DNA of 64,000 bases from Nevskia sp. (lineage in GTDB: Bacteria; Pseudomonadota; Gammaproteobacteria; Nevskiales; Nevskiaceae). The stretch covers positions 186,001-250,000 of the forward strand of contig JALNYU010000004.1 of assembly GCA_023229645.1 (NCBI GenBank), in the 5' to 3' direction. The position numbers were made by a program, and so were the translations under genes. The notes below the pieces were generated by a model. The model saw nothing but the letters and a program-made list of their open reading frames with translations. It made no database searches and was not told the origin of the DNA. Shown piece after piece: positions 9,155 to 18,153 of the stretch. Each line of letters opens with the position of its first letter. Within the stretch, counting starts at the first letter, position 1.

Positions 9155-12106
9155 TTAGAAATTATCTTCAATCGGCGGGTATTCAAATGGCCGCGCCGCG
9201 GTAATTGGTAGCGCGCTTAATTCGGTCAGCTTGTATGCGGTCCCCGCGTAGTCGATACGGTTTCGCCCGCCGCGCTTGGCGACGTAAAGTGCGGCGTCCG
9301 CGAGTTGCATCAACGACACCGCATCGTCGGTATCGTCGGGACAACAGGCAATGCCGATTGAAACGGTAATTTCATTCAACATATGGCCTTTGTGAACGAT
9401 GCGCAGCTTCTCAACTTCGCGTCGGATCCGCTCAGCCTGATTCAAACCATTGGAGCCGTCTTCGTTGTCGAGGAGCAGCACAAACTCCTCTCCGCCAAGG
9501 CGGAAGACGGTTTCATCGGAGCTGACGATTCGCTTCAGTAACGCCGCAACGACGCGCAACACTTCATCGCCGGAGTCGTGGCCGTAGCTATCGTTAATTG
9601 TCTTGAAATGATCGAGATCGATCATCAACAACGCAAAGCGCTCGTCTGCCTGTTTTTGCTTGGCGATCCGCCGCACAAGGCATTCGTCGAAATGGCGGCG
9701 GTTGTACAGACTGGTGAGCGGATCAAGAATCGCCTGACGGCGTAGTTCTTCGCGCAGCCGTACGTTGCCAATCGCTAGGCCGATCTGCTCAGCCACCGTC
9801 GCCAGCAATACCGGGTCCGGCGGCAGATATTCCGCTCCGACGCGTTCCGACCATTGCAGGTAGATCATGCCAACAGCATCGCCGAGCGCCATGACCGGCA
9901 CACAAACGTGTGGTTCCTGGGCGCCATGTACCGCGTTGATATGCGGGCAGAGCAACGGGTCACCCGGATCTTCAATACGCAGCACCTGGCCGCGGCGTAA
10001 AGCCCAGCAATCTTCAGCGACCAACGAGGCCTGCAAAATTTTGTCGATCCGCCACTGCGTCAATAACGGGAAGTGATCAGGCGTCCCTGCTTCGAGATAG
10101 ATCGCCCCGCTGCAACGTGAGAAGAGGCGTGGCAAAAACCTCGCGACGATCTGACTGCCTTCACGGGTATCGCGCGCGGCTGGCAACACGCCCATCATTT
10201 CCGCGAGCAGGTTGAGCTCGTTGTTGCGCTCTGCCCAGCTCCGCATCGTGCGCTGGAGCTGCTGGGTCCGTTCGATAACGGTCTTCTCCAAATCCGCGGT
10301 CAGTTGTTGAACCCGCGCTTCGGCAAGTTTGCGTTCGGTAATGTCTTCAACGATACGCACAAAGCATTTTGGCGCCCTGCGTGTGGCCTCGATGCAGCGC
10401 ACGAACACCATCGCCCAAATAACGTTGCCGCTTTTATGCAGGAAGCGCTTTTCCAATGAATGATGTGGAATGTCACCATCGAATATACGTTGCGACTGCG
10501 ACTGCTCCAAACCAACGTCTGCCGGGTGCGATAGCGATTCCCAAGTTCTTTGGTGTAACTCGTCGCTGGTATAGCCGACAATGTCACAGAAGCGCTGGTT
10601 GACGGCGAGCCAGCGGCCGTCATGATCCAGCATCGTAATCCCGACCGACGCCTGTTCAAAAATACTGCGGAAGCGTGTTTCACTTTCGTTCAACGCTGCG
10701 GTCGCAGTTTGTTGGTCGCTAACGTCATCGACTATCGAGAAGAATGAAATCGACTGCCCGTTCTCGTCACGTAACAGCGAGTTGTACCACCGGCACCAAA
10801 CCGTGGAACCGTCCTTGTGATAATTGCGGTTTAGATTGGTAACCAGCGTTTCAGTGCCTGAGAAAAGCTTGGTAATGACGCGCTCGGTCGCGTCTCGATC
10901 GTCGTCGTAAATAAACCGCCATTCCAACGGGCTGCGGCCGATCACTTCATCGGCACGCCAACCAAACATCGTTTCAGCCCGCGCCGACCAGCGCTTCACG
11001 CGCAAATCGGGCGTCCATTCGATAACAGCCATCGGCGTGTTCTCGAAATGAAATTCGCGGACACGTTGGTGCTCCAAGACTTGCTGTTCAGCGCGCTTAC
11101 GCTCATTGATATCGATGACGATCAACACGACATGCGCGGGCTGAGAAGCGTCTCCCTGCGCTTTGCGAACGAATACGTGCACCCAAACCGCACTGCCATC
11201 TTTAGCACGCAGCGGCCGCTCGATTGAGTAGCTGTCTATCTCGTTCGCGGCAAGTGCGCGCGACCGCTCGGCCAGCGCGGGTAAATCTTCAGGGAAGGTC
11301 AGTTCGGAGAGCTGGATTTCAAACAACTCGCTTTGCGAATAGCCGATGATTTCGCATAGCCGCGTGTTTACCTCGGTAAGCCCTCCTTTGTCGTCGATGA
11401 GGGCAACGCCAACCGCGGCCTGTTCGAATACGCTGCGGAATCGGCGTTCGGTCATTTGCAAGGCGCCGCGTGCCGTGCGCTCCGAATGCACCAGGTCCGC
11501 ATAATGCCCGAGCAGAATTTTCTGCTGCCGCGCCCAGCCGTAAATCAACGCAACAAAAAGCCCATTGCCTAGCGTGATGTACAGCAAGAGACCGTACAGC
11601 ATCGGCGGCGGCGACCGCAAAAACCAATATCGACTACCGCCAGCGACGGTGATCGCCGCGATCAGCAGCCATGCGAAAACGCCGAAATTTTTTGACTGCG
11701 GATACGGGAGCAATAGCACCGTAAGGACATAAAACGCAGGCAGGTAGGCAAAAAAAGGCGCAAATAACGCGCTGCCGGGGTTTTCCTCCGGATTTCCAAG
11801 AAACGTCAGCACGGTGCGGATCAACATCAAGCCGGCGACGAGGGTGATCGTCACGGTCGCGCCGAGGTCGTGGCTGATCCAGCGAAACCATAAGGCTACT
11901 GCGATCAATAAAAGCGCGATGCCGGCGCTCCACAGCGCGATCTCGCCAAATAACGGATTCCCCGACAAACCAGACTGCATGCGCGTCGACAGCAGGAAGA
12001 TCGCGCCGAGCAACGGCAGCGTAATCAAGAGCCCACGACGACGTTCATCGGATAACACGTGCGCGTGAAGCGGCGGCGCTTCATGCGTAGTGCCGGTTCC
12101 TCTCAT
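9155..12106 (-). CDS. Membrane PAS-PAS-PAS-GAF-type diguanylate cyclase
   Basis: A 983-residue predicted inner-membrane sensor that would make cyclic di-GMP. About seven hydrophobic segments occupy the first 200 residues. Three PAS/PAC modules follow, two of them near-copies beginning FRSVFEQAAVGVALID and FRSIFEQASVGITMLD. A coiled stretch and a GAF-like region come next, then a GGDEF domain with DPLTSLYNRR and an intact GGEEF active loop. No RxxD inhibitory site is seen at the usual distance. No EAL domain is present. The start at 12106 has AGGGGAAG upstream. It lies between flhB and flhA, so a link between second-messenger level and motility is likely. Confidence 0.9.
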   Translation of the reverse strand: MRGTGTTHEAPPLHAHVLSDERRRGLLITLPLLGAIFLLSTRMQSGLSGNPLFGEIALWSAGIALLLIAVALWFRWISHDLGATVTITLVAGLMLIRTVLTFLGNPEENPGSALFAPFFAYLPAFYVLTVLLLPYPQSKNFGVFAWLLIAAITVAGGSRYWFLRSPPPMLYGLLLYITLGNGLFVALIYGWARQQKILLGHYADLVHSERTARGALQMTERRFRSVFEQAAVGVALIDDKGGLTEVNTRLCEIIGYSQSELFEIQLSELTFPEDLPALAERSRALAANEIDSYSIERPLRAKDGSAVWVHVFVRKAQGDASQPAHVVLIVIDINERKRAEQQVLEHQRVREFHFENTPMAVIEWTPDLRVKRWSARAETMFGWRADEVIGRSPLEWRFIYDDDRDATERVITKLFSGTETLVTNLNRNYHKDGSTVWCRWYNSLLRDENGQSISFFSIVDDVSDQQTATAALNESETRFRSIFEQASVGITMLDHDGRWLAVNQRFCDIVGYTSDELHQRTWESLSHPADVGLEQSQSQRIFDGDIPHHSLEKRFLHKSGNVIWAMVFVRCIEATRRAPKCFVRIVEDITERKLAEARVQQLTADLEKTVIERTQQLQRTMRSWAERNNELNLLAEMMGVLPAARDTREGSQIVARFLPRLFSRCSGAIYLEAGTPDHFPLLTQWRIDKILQASLVAEDCWALRRGQVLRIEDPGDPLLCPHINAVHGAQEPHVCVPVMALGDAVGMIYLQWSERVGAEYLPPDPVLLATVAEQIGLAIGNVRLREELRRQAILDPLTSLYNRRHFDECLVRRIAKQKQADERFALLMIDLDHFKTINDSYGHDSGDEVLRVVAALLKRIVSSDETVFRLGGEEFVLLLDNEDGSNGLNQAERIRREVEKLRIVHKGHMLNEITVSIGIACCPDDTDDAVSLMQLADAALYVAKRGGRNRIDYAGTAYKLTELSALPITAARPFEYPPIEDNF

Positions 12107-12181
12107 CAAAGCTTCCCCTATCCCTAGAGCTGAAATCGCTTGATATCCAGCTCCCAATATGAGCTAAATTCTCGCAGGTCC

Positions 12182-12388
12182 GTTATTGATCCGGCCATTA
12201 AGTACTTGAATAAAGACAGTGCAATGCCAAACCGGATGCCGCACTTCCGAGAAAGCGAGAAGCGGCTGGATCAATAACAAAGCAATTTGATTTTATTATT
12301 AATTCGGCCACTCACGCCGTCTCGAAAAAGTGCGATCTCAAATTGCCGCTTAGCACCTCGTTCAACTATTTTGTGACCGAATCAATAA
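12182..12388. repeat. 207-bp palindromic double element, copy A
   Basis: The gap between the cyclase and flhB (12,107-12,535) holds no gene. Most of it is an element with two units, 12182-12278 and about 12291-12390. Each has imperfect inverted ends of about 15-18 bases: GTTATTGATCCGGCC with GGCTGGATCAATAAC, and TATTATTAATTCGGCCAC with its mate ending in AATCAATAATA. An inverted copy lies at 61662-61868 and differs by about 13 of 207 bases by eye. It looks like a MITE or large REP-type repeat. The remaining bases up to 12,535 are AT-rich with two short hairpins. Confidence 0.85.
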
Positions 12389-12535
12389 TATTCGCCAATT
12401 TTCCGTCACGGCCCGGACGAAAAGCTGTAATTGATTAAAAAATAATCAAAATTTGCCGCAGTCCATCTTTCTATAAATATAATTTTCCTATCAGTGCAAG
12501 TGCCATGCTCAAAATGAGCTGACCTGGTGTTTTTA

Positions 12536-13681
12536 TCAAGTCGGCGGCTGATCGGTTTCGGTATCTGGCTCGCCACCCGGCACTGCGCCGACTCGCGGCG
12601 GCGGCGGGCGCACACCACCACGCCACGTTCGCAATTGATAAACGTAGGTCAGTACTTGCGCCACGGCAGCATAAAGGCTTGCTGGAATTTCCTGCTCGAG
12701 TTCGCAACCGCGATAAAGCGCACGGGCCAGCGGCGGCGCCTCAACAATCGGAATACTGTGTTTATTGCCCAACTCGCGAATTGCCGCGGCGATTAAATCT
12801 GCGCCTTTGGCAACCACGCGCGGCGCGCGCATTTTATCGGCCGTATATTGCAGTGCTACCGCGTAGTGCGTCGGGTTGGTTACGATAACATCGGCCGTCG
12901 GCACCTTCTCCATCATCCGACGCTGAGAGATTTCCTGCTGAATACGGCGGATACGGCCTTTTATCTCAGGCCGGCCTTCGCTCTGCTTGTATTCCTCGCG
13001 AATTTCCTGCTTCGACATTCGCAGCTTCTTGCCGTAACTCCATACCTGATACGGCGCGTCGATCGCGGCGATCAACGCCAACGCGCCGATCATCCAAACC
13101 ATCGTCTTGGAAATCAGCGTCAAGCCATGGGCGATGCCATGACCAACTGATTCGGTACCAAGCCCCATAACCTGCTCGCGCGATCCCCACAGCGAAACCG
13201 CGCCAATGGTGCCGACGAGCAGAAATTTGGCGATGCTCTTGGCCAGTTCGACCAGGCCCGTTGACGAAAACATACGGCCTAAGCCGCTGATGGGGTTTAT
13301 GCGCTGTAAATCCGGCTGAATCGCTTTCAAGGCGAAGTTCCAGCCGCCAAGCAGCATCGGCGAAACCAGCGCAGCGAACATCGTTACCGCGAATATCGGC
13401 GCCACCAACAGCATGCCGTTTAGCAGCGTTTTTTCCAGCAAAATCGGCAGCCGACTCGGCTCCGGCAATAACGCGCCGGAAATGCTTAACGCGGCGCGCA
13501 TCTGCTCAACAGCCCCGTGCGCAATGCTCGAACCATTTGAAAAAAGCACCGCGATGCCAGCGCCGACGACGACCGCCGTCGATAATTCGCGCGAGCGCGG
13601 CACCTGACCTTGCTCACGCGCCTCCCGCTTTCGTTTGGGGGTGGCCTCTTCGGTTTTCTCCTGTGCACCTGCCTCAGCCAC
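12536..13681 (-). CDS. flhB: Flagellar export gate protein FlhB
   Basis: A 381-residue FlhB, the export switch that changes substrate class from rod/hook to filament. The basic N terminus EKTEEATPKRKREAREQG and four membrane segments are followed by a cytoplasmic domain with the autocleavage motif NPTH (VIVTNPTHYAVAL) at about residues 268-271. The C-terminal tail is Pro/Arg-rich and longer than usual. It overlaps fliR by 8 bases and ends the fliL-flhB operon. Confidence 0.97.
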   Translation of the reverse strand: MAEAGAQEKTEEATPKRKREAREQGQVPRSRELSTAVVVGAGIAVLFSNGSSIAHGAVEQMRAALSISGALLPEPSRLPILLEKTLLNGMLLVAPIFAVTMFAALVSPMLLGGWNFALKAIQPDLQRINPISGLGRMFSSTGLVELAKSIAKFLLVGTIGAVSLWGSREQVMGLGTESVGHGIAHGLTLISKTMVWMIGALALIAAIDAPYQVWSYGKKLRMSKQEIREEYKQSEGRPEIKGRIRRIQQEISQRRMMEKVPTADVIVTNPTHYAVALQYTADKMRAPRVVAKGADLIAAAIRELGNKHSIPIVEAPPLARALYRGCELEQEIPASLYAAVAQVLTYVYQLRTWRGGVRPPPPRVGAVPGGEPDTETDQPPT

Positions 13682-14456
13682 CGTTGCCTCCGAAAACCTG
13701 CTCGATCAATTCGAACGTGGAATCCAGCAGCGCCATCAATACCGAATTCAGCACCGGCAAGCTAAAACGCAGCAACACAATGCCGACGATCAGTGCCAGC
13801 GGAAAGCCGACCGAGATCGCGCTGATCGCAGGTGCGCTGCGGCTCATCACGCCAAACGCGAGATTAACCAGCAGCAGTGCGATTACGACCGGCAGCGCAA
13901 TTTGCAAGCCGCCGGAGAAGATGTTGCCGCCCCACGCCACGAGGCCGTGGATGACTTGCCCGTTCAAGCCGGAGACACCAACCGGCAAACCCTGAAAGCT
14001 GGCGGCCAGCGCTTCGATCAGGCGCAAATGGCCGTTGCTGGCAAGAAAAAGCAACGTTGCCGAAATCGTTAAAATTTGACCGATAACTGGGGTCGTCGAT
14101 CCATGCAGCGGATCCAGCACCTGCGCAAAGCTCAAGCCCATGCCGTAGGCGATCAATTCCCCGGCCATGACCGCCGCCTCGAAAACCAGCGTCAGCACGA
14201 AACCCATCGCAACGCCGATTAATAACTGCCGCGCCGTTTCCAGCCACCATGTTGCGGAGAACAATGGAATACTCGGCAACGTCGGCAGCACTGGCGCTAA
14301 CGCCAGCGTTAGCAGCACAGCCAAGACAACGCGAATACGAACGGGGATTGATGTCGAACCCAAGACCGGCGCAATACTCAAGATGCCGCCAATTCGTATC
14401 AATGGCCAAAGCCATGCTTCGATCCAGCCTAGCAACTGGGCGTCGGTGAACGACAT
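13674..14456 (-). CDS. fliR: Flagellar export gate protein FliR
   Basis: A 260-residue membrane protein of the type III export gate, with about six hydrophobic segments and FliR-type sequence such as RIGGILSIAPVLGSTSIPVR near the start and SFAQVLDPLHGSTTPVIGQ in the middle. In known systems FliP, FliQ and FliR form the helical pore. It lies between fliQ (6 bases upstream) and flhB, which it overlaps by 8 bases. Confidence 0.96.
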   Translation of the reverse strand: MSFTDAQLLGWIEAWLWPLIRIGGILSIAPVLGSTSIPVRIRVVLAVLLTLALAPVLPTLPSIPLFSATWWLETARQLLIGVAMGFVLTLVFEAAVMAGELIAYGMGLSFAQVLDPLHGSTTPVIGQILTISATLLFLASNGHLRLIEALAASFQGLPVGVSGLNGQVIHGLVAWGGNIFSGGLQIALPVVIALLLVNLAFGVMSRSAPAISAISVGFPLALIVGIVLLRFSLPVLNSVLMALLDSTFELIEQVFGGNGG

Positions 14457-14462
14457 CGCCGG

Positions 14463-14732
14463 TCAGTGAATCAACGTTGGAATCGTATCGAATAGACGCC
14501 GGGTATATTCAACCAGTAACCGCAGCATCCACGGCCCTGCGACCACCAACACCGCCGCCGTTGCGATCAGCTTGGGGATAAACGACAGGGTCTGTTCGTT
14601 GATCTGCGTGGCGGCTTGAAACACGCCGATGATAATGCCGACGCCAAGCGCGGTCAGCAGCAACGGCGCGGCGAGCAGCAAGGTCAGCTGCAGCGCCTGA
14701 TTACCTTCGCTCAATACGGCTTCGGGGCTCAT
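14463..14732 (-). CDS. fliQ: Flagellar export gate protein FliQ
   Basis: An 89-residue protein with two long hydrophobic helices (LLLAAPLLLTALGVGIIIGVF and the later AVLVVAGPWMLRLLVEY), the normal size and form of FliQ. Its central sequence FQAATQINEQTLSFIPK is the family hallmark. FliQ packs around FliP in the export pore. It is placed between fliP and fliR on the same strand. Confidence 0.96.
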   Translation of the reverse strand: MSPEAVLSEGNQALQLTLLLAAPLLLTALGVGIIIGVFQAATQINEQTLSFIPKLIATAAVLVVAGPWMLRLLVEYTRRLFDTIPTLIH

Positions 14733-14757
14733 GACGGGTTCCGAACTGAACGGCGCG

Positions 14758-15498
14758 CTACAACGGCGCCTGAAAACTTGCCGCCAGCGTGCTCATCACG
14801 AGCGCCCAACCGTCGACAAGAACAAATAACATCAGCTTAAACGGCAGCGAGATAATGACCGGCGACAACGTCACCATACCGAGACTCATCAGCACACTGG
14901 CGATAACGAGATCGATAACGACAAATGGAATAAAAATTAAGAATCCAATTTGGAACGCCGTTGTTAACTCGCTCGTAAGAAAGGCGCTCGCCAGTACCGG
15001 GAACGGCACTTCGTCCGGACCGGCATAACCTGCGTGGCCAGCGATCTTGGCGAACGTTGTCAAGTCGGTCTCACGGGTTTGTGCCAGCATGAAACCGCGC
15101 ATCGGTTTCATCGCGGCCTTCAGCGCCGGTTCGAATTCCAAGCTACCGTCGAGATAGGGTTTAGCCGCTTCGCTATACACACGGTCGAACACCGGCTCCA
15201 TGATGAATAGCGTTAAAAAAAGCGATAAGCCGATCAGGATTTGATTGGATGGCGTTGCGCCCGTGCCTAGCGCCTGCCGCAAGATGCCGAGCACAACTAC
15301 AATGCGTGTAAACGCTGTCATCACCAACAGACCTGCCGGCAGCAACGTCAGCGCCGTCATCAACATGACGATCTGTAGGCTCAGGCTGTAGCTCTGCCCT
15401 CCGCCCGGCGCTGGCGTAACACTGAGTGCCGGTAAACCTGCGGCCTCAACCGCCACCGGCGCCAGTAGCAATAAACCCAACAACCAACCCCGTTTCAT
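14758..15498 (-). CDS. fliP: Flagellar export gate protein FliP
   Basis: A 246-residue FliP, the core of the export pore. It starts with a cleavable signal peptide (GWLLGLLLLAPVAVEAAG). The family signatures LQIVMLMTALTLLPAGLLVM, FTRIVVVLGILRQALGTG and FIPFVVIDLVIASVLMSLGM are present, giving four membrane helices. Its start overlaps the fliO stop by 4 bases. Confidence 0.97.
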   Translation of the reverse strand: MKRGWLLGLLLLAPVAVEAAGLPALSVTPAPGGGQSYSLSLQIVMLMTALTLLPAGLLVMTAFTRIVVVLGILRQALGTGATPSNQILIGLSLFLTLFIMEPVFDRVYSEAAKPYLDGSLEFEPALKAAMKPMRGFMLAQTRETDLTTFAKIAGHAGYAGPDEVPFPVLASAFLTSELTTAFQIGFLIFIPFVVIDLVIASVLMSLGMVTLSPVIISLPFKLMLFVLVDGWALVMSTLAASFQAPL

Positions 15499-15869
15499 GA
15501 CTGCGTATCCTGCCCCAACGCCCGCTTCAAGGCTTCGGTAAATGCCGACGAGACCGGCGCCTTACTGCTACCGCTTTCCAGCGTTGGCGGTTCGTCATAA
15601 ACATGCAGCGTACGAATTTGCCCCGGCGCGACGCCGACCAGCAAATGCGCCCCGCCCGCCTCAATCAACAACACACGTTCCTTAGGCCCGACCTGCAAAC
15701 CAGCGTGAATGCGGAGATCCGCAGTGCCGCCCCGCTTCACGCCCTGCAGCCGCTTCAGCAAGGCCGCGAGCGCGAAAATCACGCCGAGCACGACGATCAG
15801 CGACAGCACCGTTTGCCCAAGACTGGGCAACTCGGCGACCGCGCTGTGGAGTTCGGGGCTGGCGGCCAT
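15495..15869 (-). CDS. fliO: Flagellar export accessory protein FliO
   Basis: A 124-residue FliO, a small bitopic protein that helps FliP assemble. One membrane helix (TVLSLIVVLGVIFALAALLKRL) lies near residues 19-40, followed by a cytoplasmic domain with GPKERVLLIEAGGAHLLVGVA, the conserved core. Position between fliN (6 bases upstream) and fliP, with a 4-base overlap into fliP, supports the call. Confidence 0.94.
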   Translation of the reverse strand: MAASPELHSAVAELPSLGQTVLSLIVVLGVIFALAALLKRLQGVKRGGTADLRIHAGLQVGPKERVLLIEAGGAHLLVGVAPGQIRTLHVYDEPPTLESGSSKAPVSSAFTEALKRALGQDTQS

Positions 15870-15874
15870 CGTCC

Positions 15875-16300
15875 TTATTTCAGCTTCCGGATGCGTTCGG
15901 CCGGGCTCACGACATCAGTGAGGCGGACGCCGAATTTCTCATTTACAACCACCACTTCACCATGTGCGATCAACGTGCCATTGGCGTACACGTCAAGTGG
16001 TTCGCCAGCGGTACGTTCGAGCTCTACAACGGAGCCCTGGTTGAGCTGTAATAAATTACGAATTGGAATCTTGGCCCGGCCTACTTCCATCGACAGCGTA
16101 ACCGCGACGTCGAGAATGACATCAAGATTAAATTCGTTGCCAAGCGACCCCGCATTAGCGCTGCCTTCAAGATTTTGAAAATTCGCTTTGGCGTAATCCT
16201 TATTCATGTTGCTGGAATCAGTAAGTGGCGAGCTCATGGAATCATCCTCAGAGGAAGATGTGGGGGAGTCAAACTTGGGGCTTGATGGCGTGACGGTCAT
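15875..16300 (-). CDS. fliN: Flagellar motor switch protein FliN
   Basis: A 141-residue FliN, part of the cytoplasmic C-ring. The SpoA/surface-presentation domain fills the C-terminal half (NLDVILDVAVTLSMEVGRAK, LLQLNQGSVVELERTAGEPL, GVRLTDVVSPAERIRKL). The N terminus is Ser/Asp-rich and low in complexity. The ATG at 16300 follows the fliM stop by 3 bases; an ATG at 16237 with GAGGA upstream would give a 120-residue protein and is also possible. Confidence 0.95.
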   Translation of the reverse strand: MTVTPSSPKFDSPTSSSEDDSMSSPLTDSSNMNKDYAKANFQNLEGSANAGSLGNEFNLDVILDVAVTLSMEVGRAKIPIRNLLQLNQGSVVELERTAGEPLDVYANGTLIAHGEVVVVNEKFGVRLTDVVSPAERIRKLK

Positions 16301-16303
16301 AAT

Positions 16304-17299
16304 TTAGTGCAACAACAGGCTACGCGGTCCGCGGCGAATCATTTCGGTAATCTGGACCGCATTCTTACCCTGCGATGTACCGAAGCTACCGCGAAATACC
16401 GGCATGTCTTCGACGCAAAGATCAACAGTTTGAGGCAATTTAATCGGCAAGATATCGCCGGGCTTCAGCTGCAGCAGTTCGCGGACGCTGACCGTCATCG
16501 TCGTCAACTGACTGCCAATTTCAACCTCGGCATCCTGCAACTGCTCGCGCAATGCCATCGTCCATCGTTCGTCTTTGTCCATCCGATCCGACTGCATGCC
16601 GGTATCAAGCTGATCACGAATCGGCTCGATCATCGAATAGGGCATCGTGATATGGAGATCGCCGCCGCCACCTTCCAACTCAATGCGGAAACGGCTGACA
16701 ACCACAATTTCACTCGGCGATACGATGTTTGCAAAATGCGGGTTAACTTCTGAATTCAGATATTCGAAATCCAGATGCATGACTGGCGACCAGGCTTCCT
16801 GCAAGTCCGAAAACGCCTGCCGCAGCAGTAATTGGACAACGCGCATTTCAGTCGGGGTAAATTCCCGGCCTTCGATTTTGGTTGATGTTGCCGATTTGCC
16901 ATCACCGCCAAAAAAATTTTCGATGACGGCGAAAACCAATTTCGGCTCAAAAATAAACAGACCTGTGCCGCGTAATGGTTTAACGCGCACCAGATTCAAA
17001 CTCGTCGGCACGAAAAGCGAATGGGTGTATTCGCTGAACTTCATCATTTCAATGCCAACCACTGAGAGCTCTGGCGTCCGCCGCAACATATTGAACAGGC
17101 CGATGCGGAATAAACGCGCAAAGCGCTCGTTGATCATCTCCAACGTCGGCAAGCGACCGCGAACAATACGATCCTGCGTGCCGAAGTTGAACGGTCGGAC
17201 TTCGCCGGGTGCAGCAGGCGGCGGCTCGGTCTCGACTTTGCCGCTATCTACGCCATGAAGGAGTGCATCAATCTCGTCTTGGGAAAGAAGGTCTTGCAC
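16304..17299 (-). CDS. fliM: Flagellar motor switch protein FliM
   Basis: A 331-residue FliM, the C-ring protein that receives CheY-P. It begins MQDLLSQDEIDALLHGV, the conserved CheY-binding segment. The CheC-like middle domain and the C-terminal SpoA domain (VSVRELLQLKPGDILPIKLP) follow. The start is a GTG with AGGAAA upstream. It lies between fliL and fliN in the fliL operon. Confidence 0.97.
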   Translation of the reverse strand: MQDLLSQDEIDALLHGVDSGKVETEPPPAAPGEVRPFNFGTQDRIVRGRLPTLEMINERFARLFRIGLFNMLRRTPELSVVGIEMMKFSEYTHSLFVPTSLNLVRVKPLRGTGLFIFEPKLVFAVIENFFGGDGKSATSTKIEGREFTPTEMRVVQLLLRQAFSDLQEAWSPVMHLDFEYLNSEVNPHFANIVSPSEIVVVSRFRIELEGGGGDLHITMPYSMIEPIRDQLDTGMQSDRMDKDERWTMALREQLQDAEVEIGSQLTTMTVSVRELLQLKPGDILPIKLPQTVDLCVEDMPVFRGSFGTSQGKNAVQITEMIRRGPRSLLLH

Positions 17300-17314
17300 G
17301 GAAGTTTTCCTGAT

Positions 17315-17872
17315 CTATTGCATTACGAAGGTCGTAAAGAAAACAGCTTCGACGCCAGGCTTGCCGGTTTCCGCCGTTATGATCCGTTGAACCTCTCCGA
17401 GCACCGAATTCTGCAACGCTTCCTTACCTTCGCGCGTTTCCATCTCCAAATACTTCTGCTGGCCAAGCAGCAGCAGCAAGGCACTCCGGATTTGCGGTGT
17501 GTGCAGCTTGAGCGCTTCTATGGTCGCGGGATCATGAGTGAGCACTTCGATATCAGTCTGCAAGAAGCGGCTGGCATCAGAATCGTTCAGATTGACGACA
17601 AACGACGGCGCCAAGGAAAAATAAAGCGCAGAACCCTTTTTGCCGCCCTTACCTTCACCATGTTCGCCACCAGATTCGGCTTTTTCGGCGCCATGTTCGG
17701 CCGCAGGCGCCTCGCCTTCCGCGCTAGCAGTCGGCGCTTTTTTTGTGATGAAGTAAACGGCTCCGGCAGCAATGCCCGCAGCGACTACCGCCGAAACCAG
17801 CATGGGTACCAGTAAGCCGCGCGGCTTGGCCATGGCTTTGGCATCGGCGGGCGGGCGTTCAGCAGCGGACAT
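17315..17872 (-). CDS. fliL: Flagellar basal body protein FliL
   Basis: A 185-residue FliL. One membrane helix (LLVPMLVSAVVAAGIAAGAV) lies at about residues 20-40, followed by a Glu/Gly/Lys-rich linker and the periplasmic FliL domain (YFSLAPSFVVNLNDSDASRF, LLLLLGQQKYLEMETREGKE). FliL surrounds the stator and steadies it under load. It is the first gene of the fliLMNOPQR-flhB operon, with a good sigma-54 motif about 40-55 bases before its ATG. Confidence 0.95.
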   Translation of the reverse strand: MSAAERPPADAKAMAKPRGLLVPMLVSAVVAAGIAAGAVYFITKKAPTASAEGEAPAAEHGAEKAESGGEHGEGKGGKKGSALYFSLAPSFVVNLNDSDASRFLQTDIEVLTHDPATIEALKLHTPQIRSALLLLLGQQKYLEMETREGKEALQNSVLGEVQRIITAETGKPGVEAVFFTTFVMQ

Positions 17873-17911
17873 GTTGGCACTCCGTTAAAAGGTGAATTAC
17901 CTAGGCCATGG

Positions 17912-17927
17912 AGCAAGCCGTATGCCA
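17912..17927 (-). promoter_or_regulatory. Sigma-54 promoter of the fliL operon
   Basis: On the minus strand TGGCATACGGCTTGCT has GG and GC ten bases apart and differs from the TGGCAC-N5-TTGCT consensus at one conserved base. It lies 40-55 bases before the fliL ATG. RpoN and its activator FleQ are encoded at 28,114 and 26,177. Confidence 0.8.
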
Positions 17928-18096
17928 CACCAAAATATAATAATAAATTATTTAAAATCAAATAGTTAAATTGAACGTCGGAAATTTGACTGACTCTTTT
18001 CCAAATTGCTTTCAGCCCCGATGCCGGAAATGCGTCATTGCCAAATGGTTGTTCCCTGCCGGGTATCGGCTAGGCTCGCGTACCGAAACCAGCGGC

Positions 18097-18133
18097 CAAA
18101 AAAAATACCGACCGAGGCTTTCGGCCTCGATCG
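18097..18133 (-). terminator. Terminator after fliK
   Basis: Read on the minus strand, an imperfect GC-rich hairpin (CCGATCGAGGC, loop CGAAA, GCCTCGGTCGG) is followed by TATTTTTTTT. It lies just past the fliK stop and ends the fliE-fliK operon ahead of the fliL promoter. Confidence 0.85.
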
Positions 18134-18153
18134 GCACAAGGAGAATCGTGAAA

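Noticed and set aside
12182..12388. Integron attC sites suggested by GTTATTG and CAATAAC ends
   Set aside because: The ends do not fit GTTRRRY/RYYYAAC cores, and no integron integrase or cassette genes are present.
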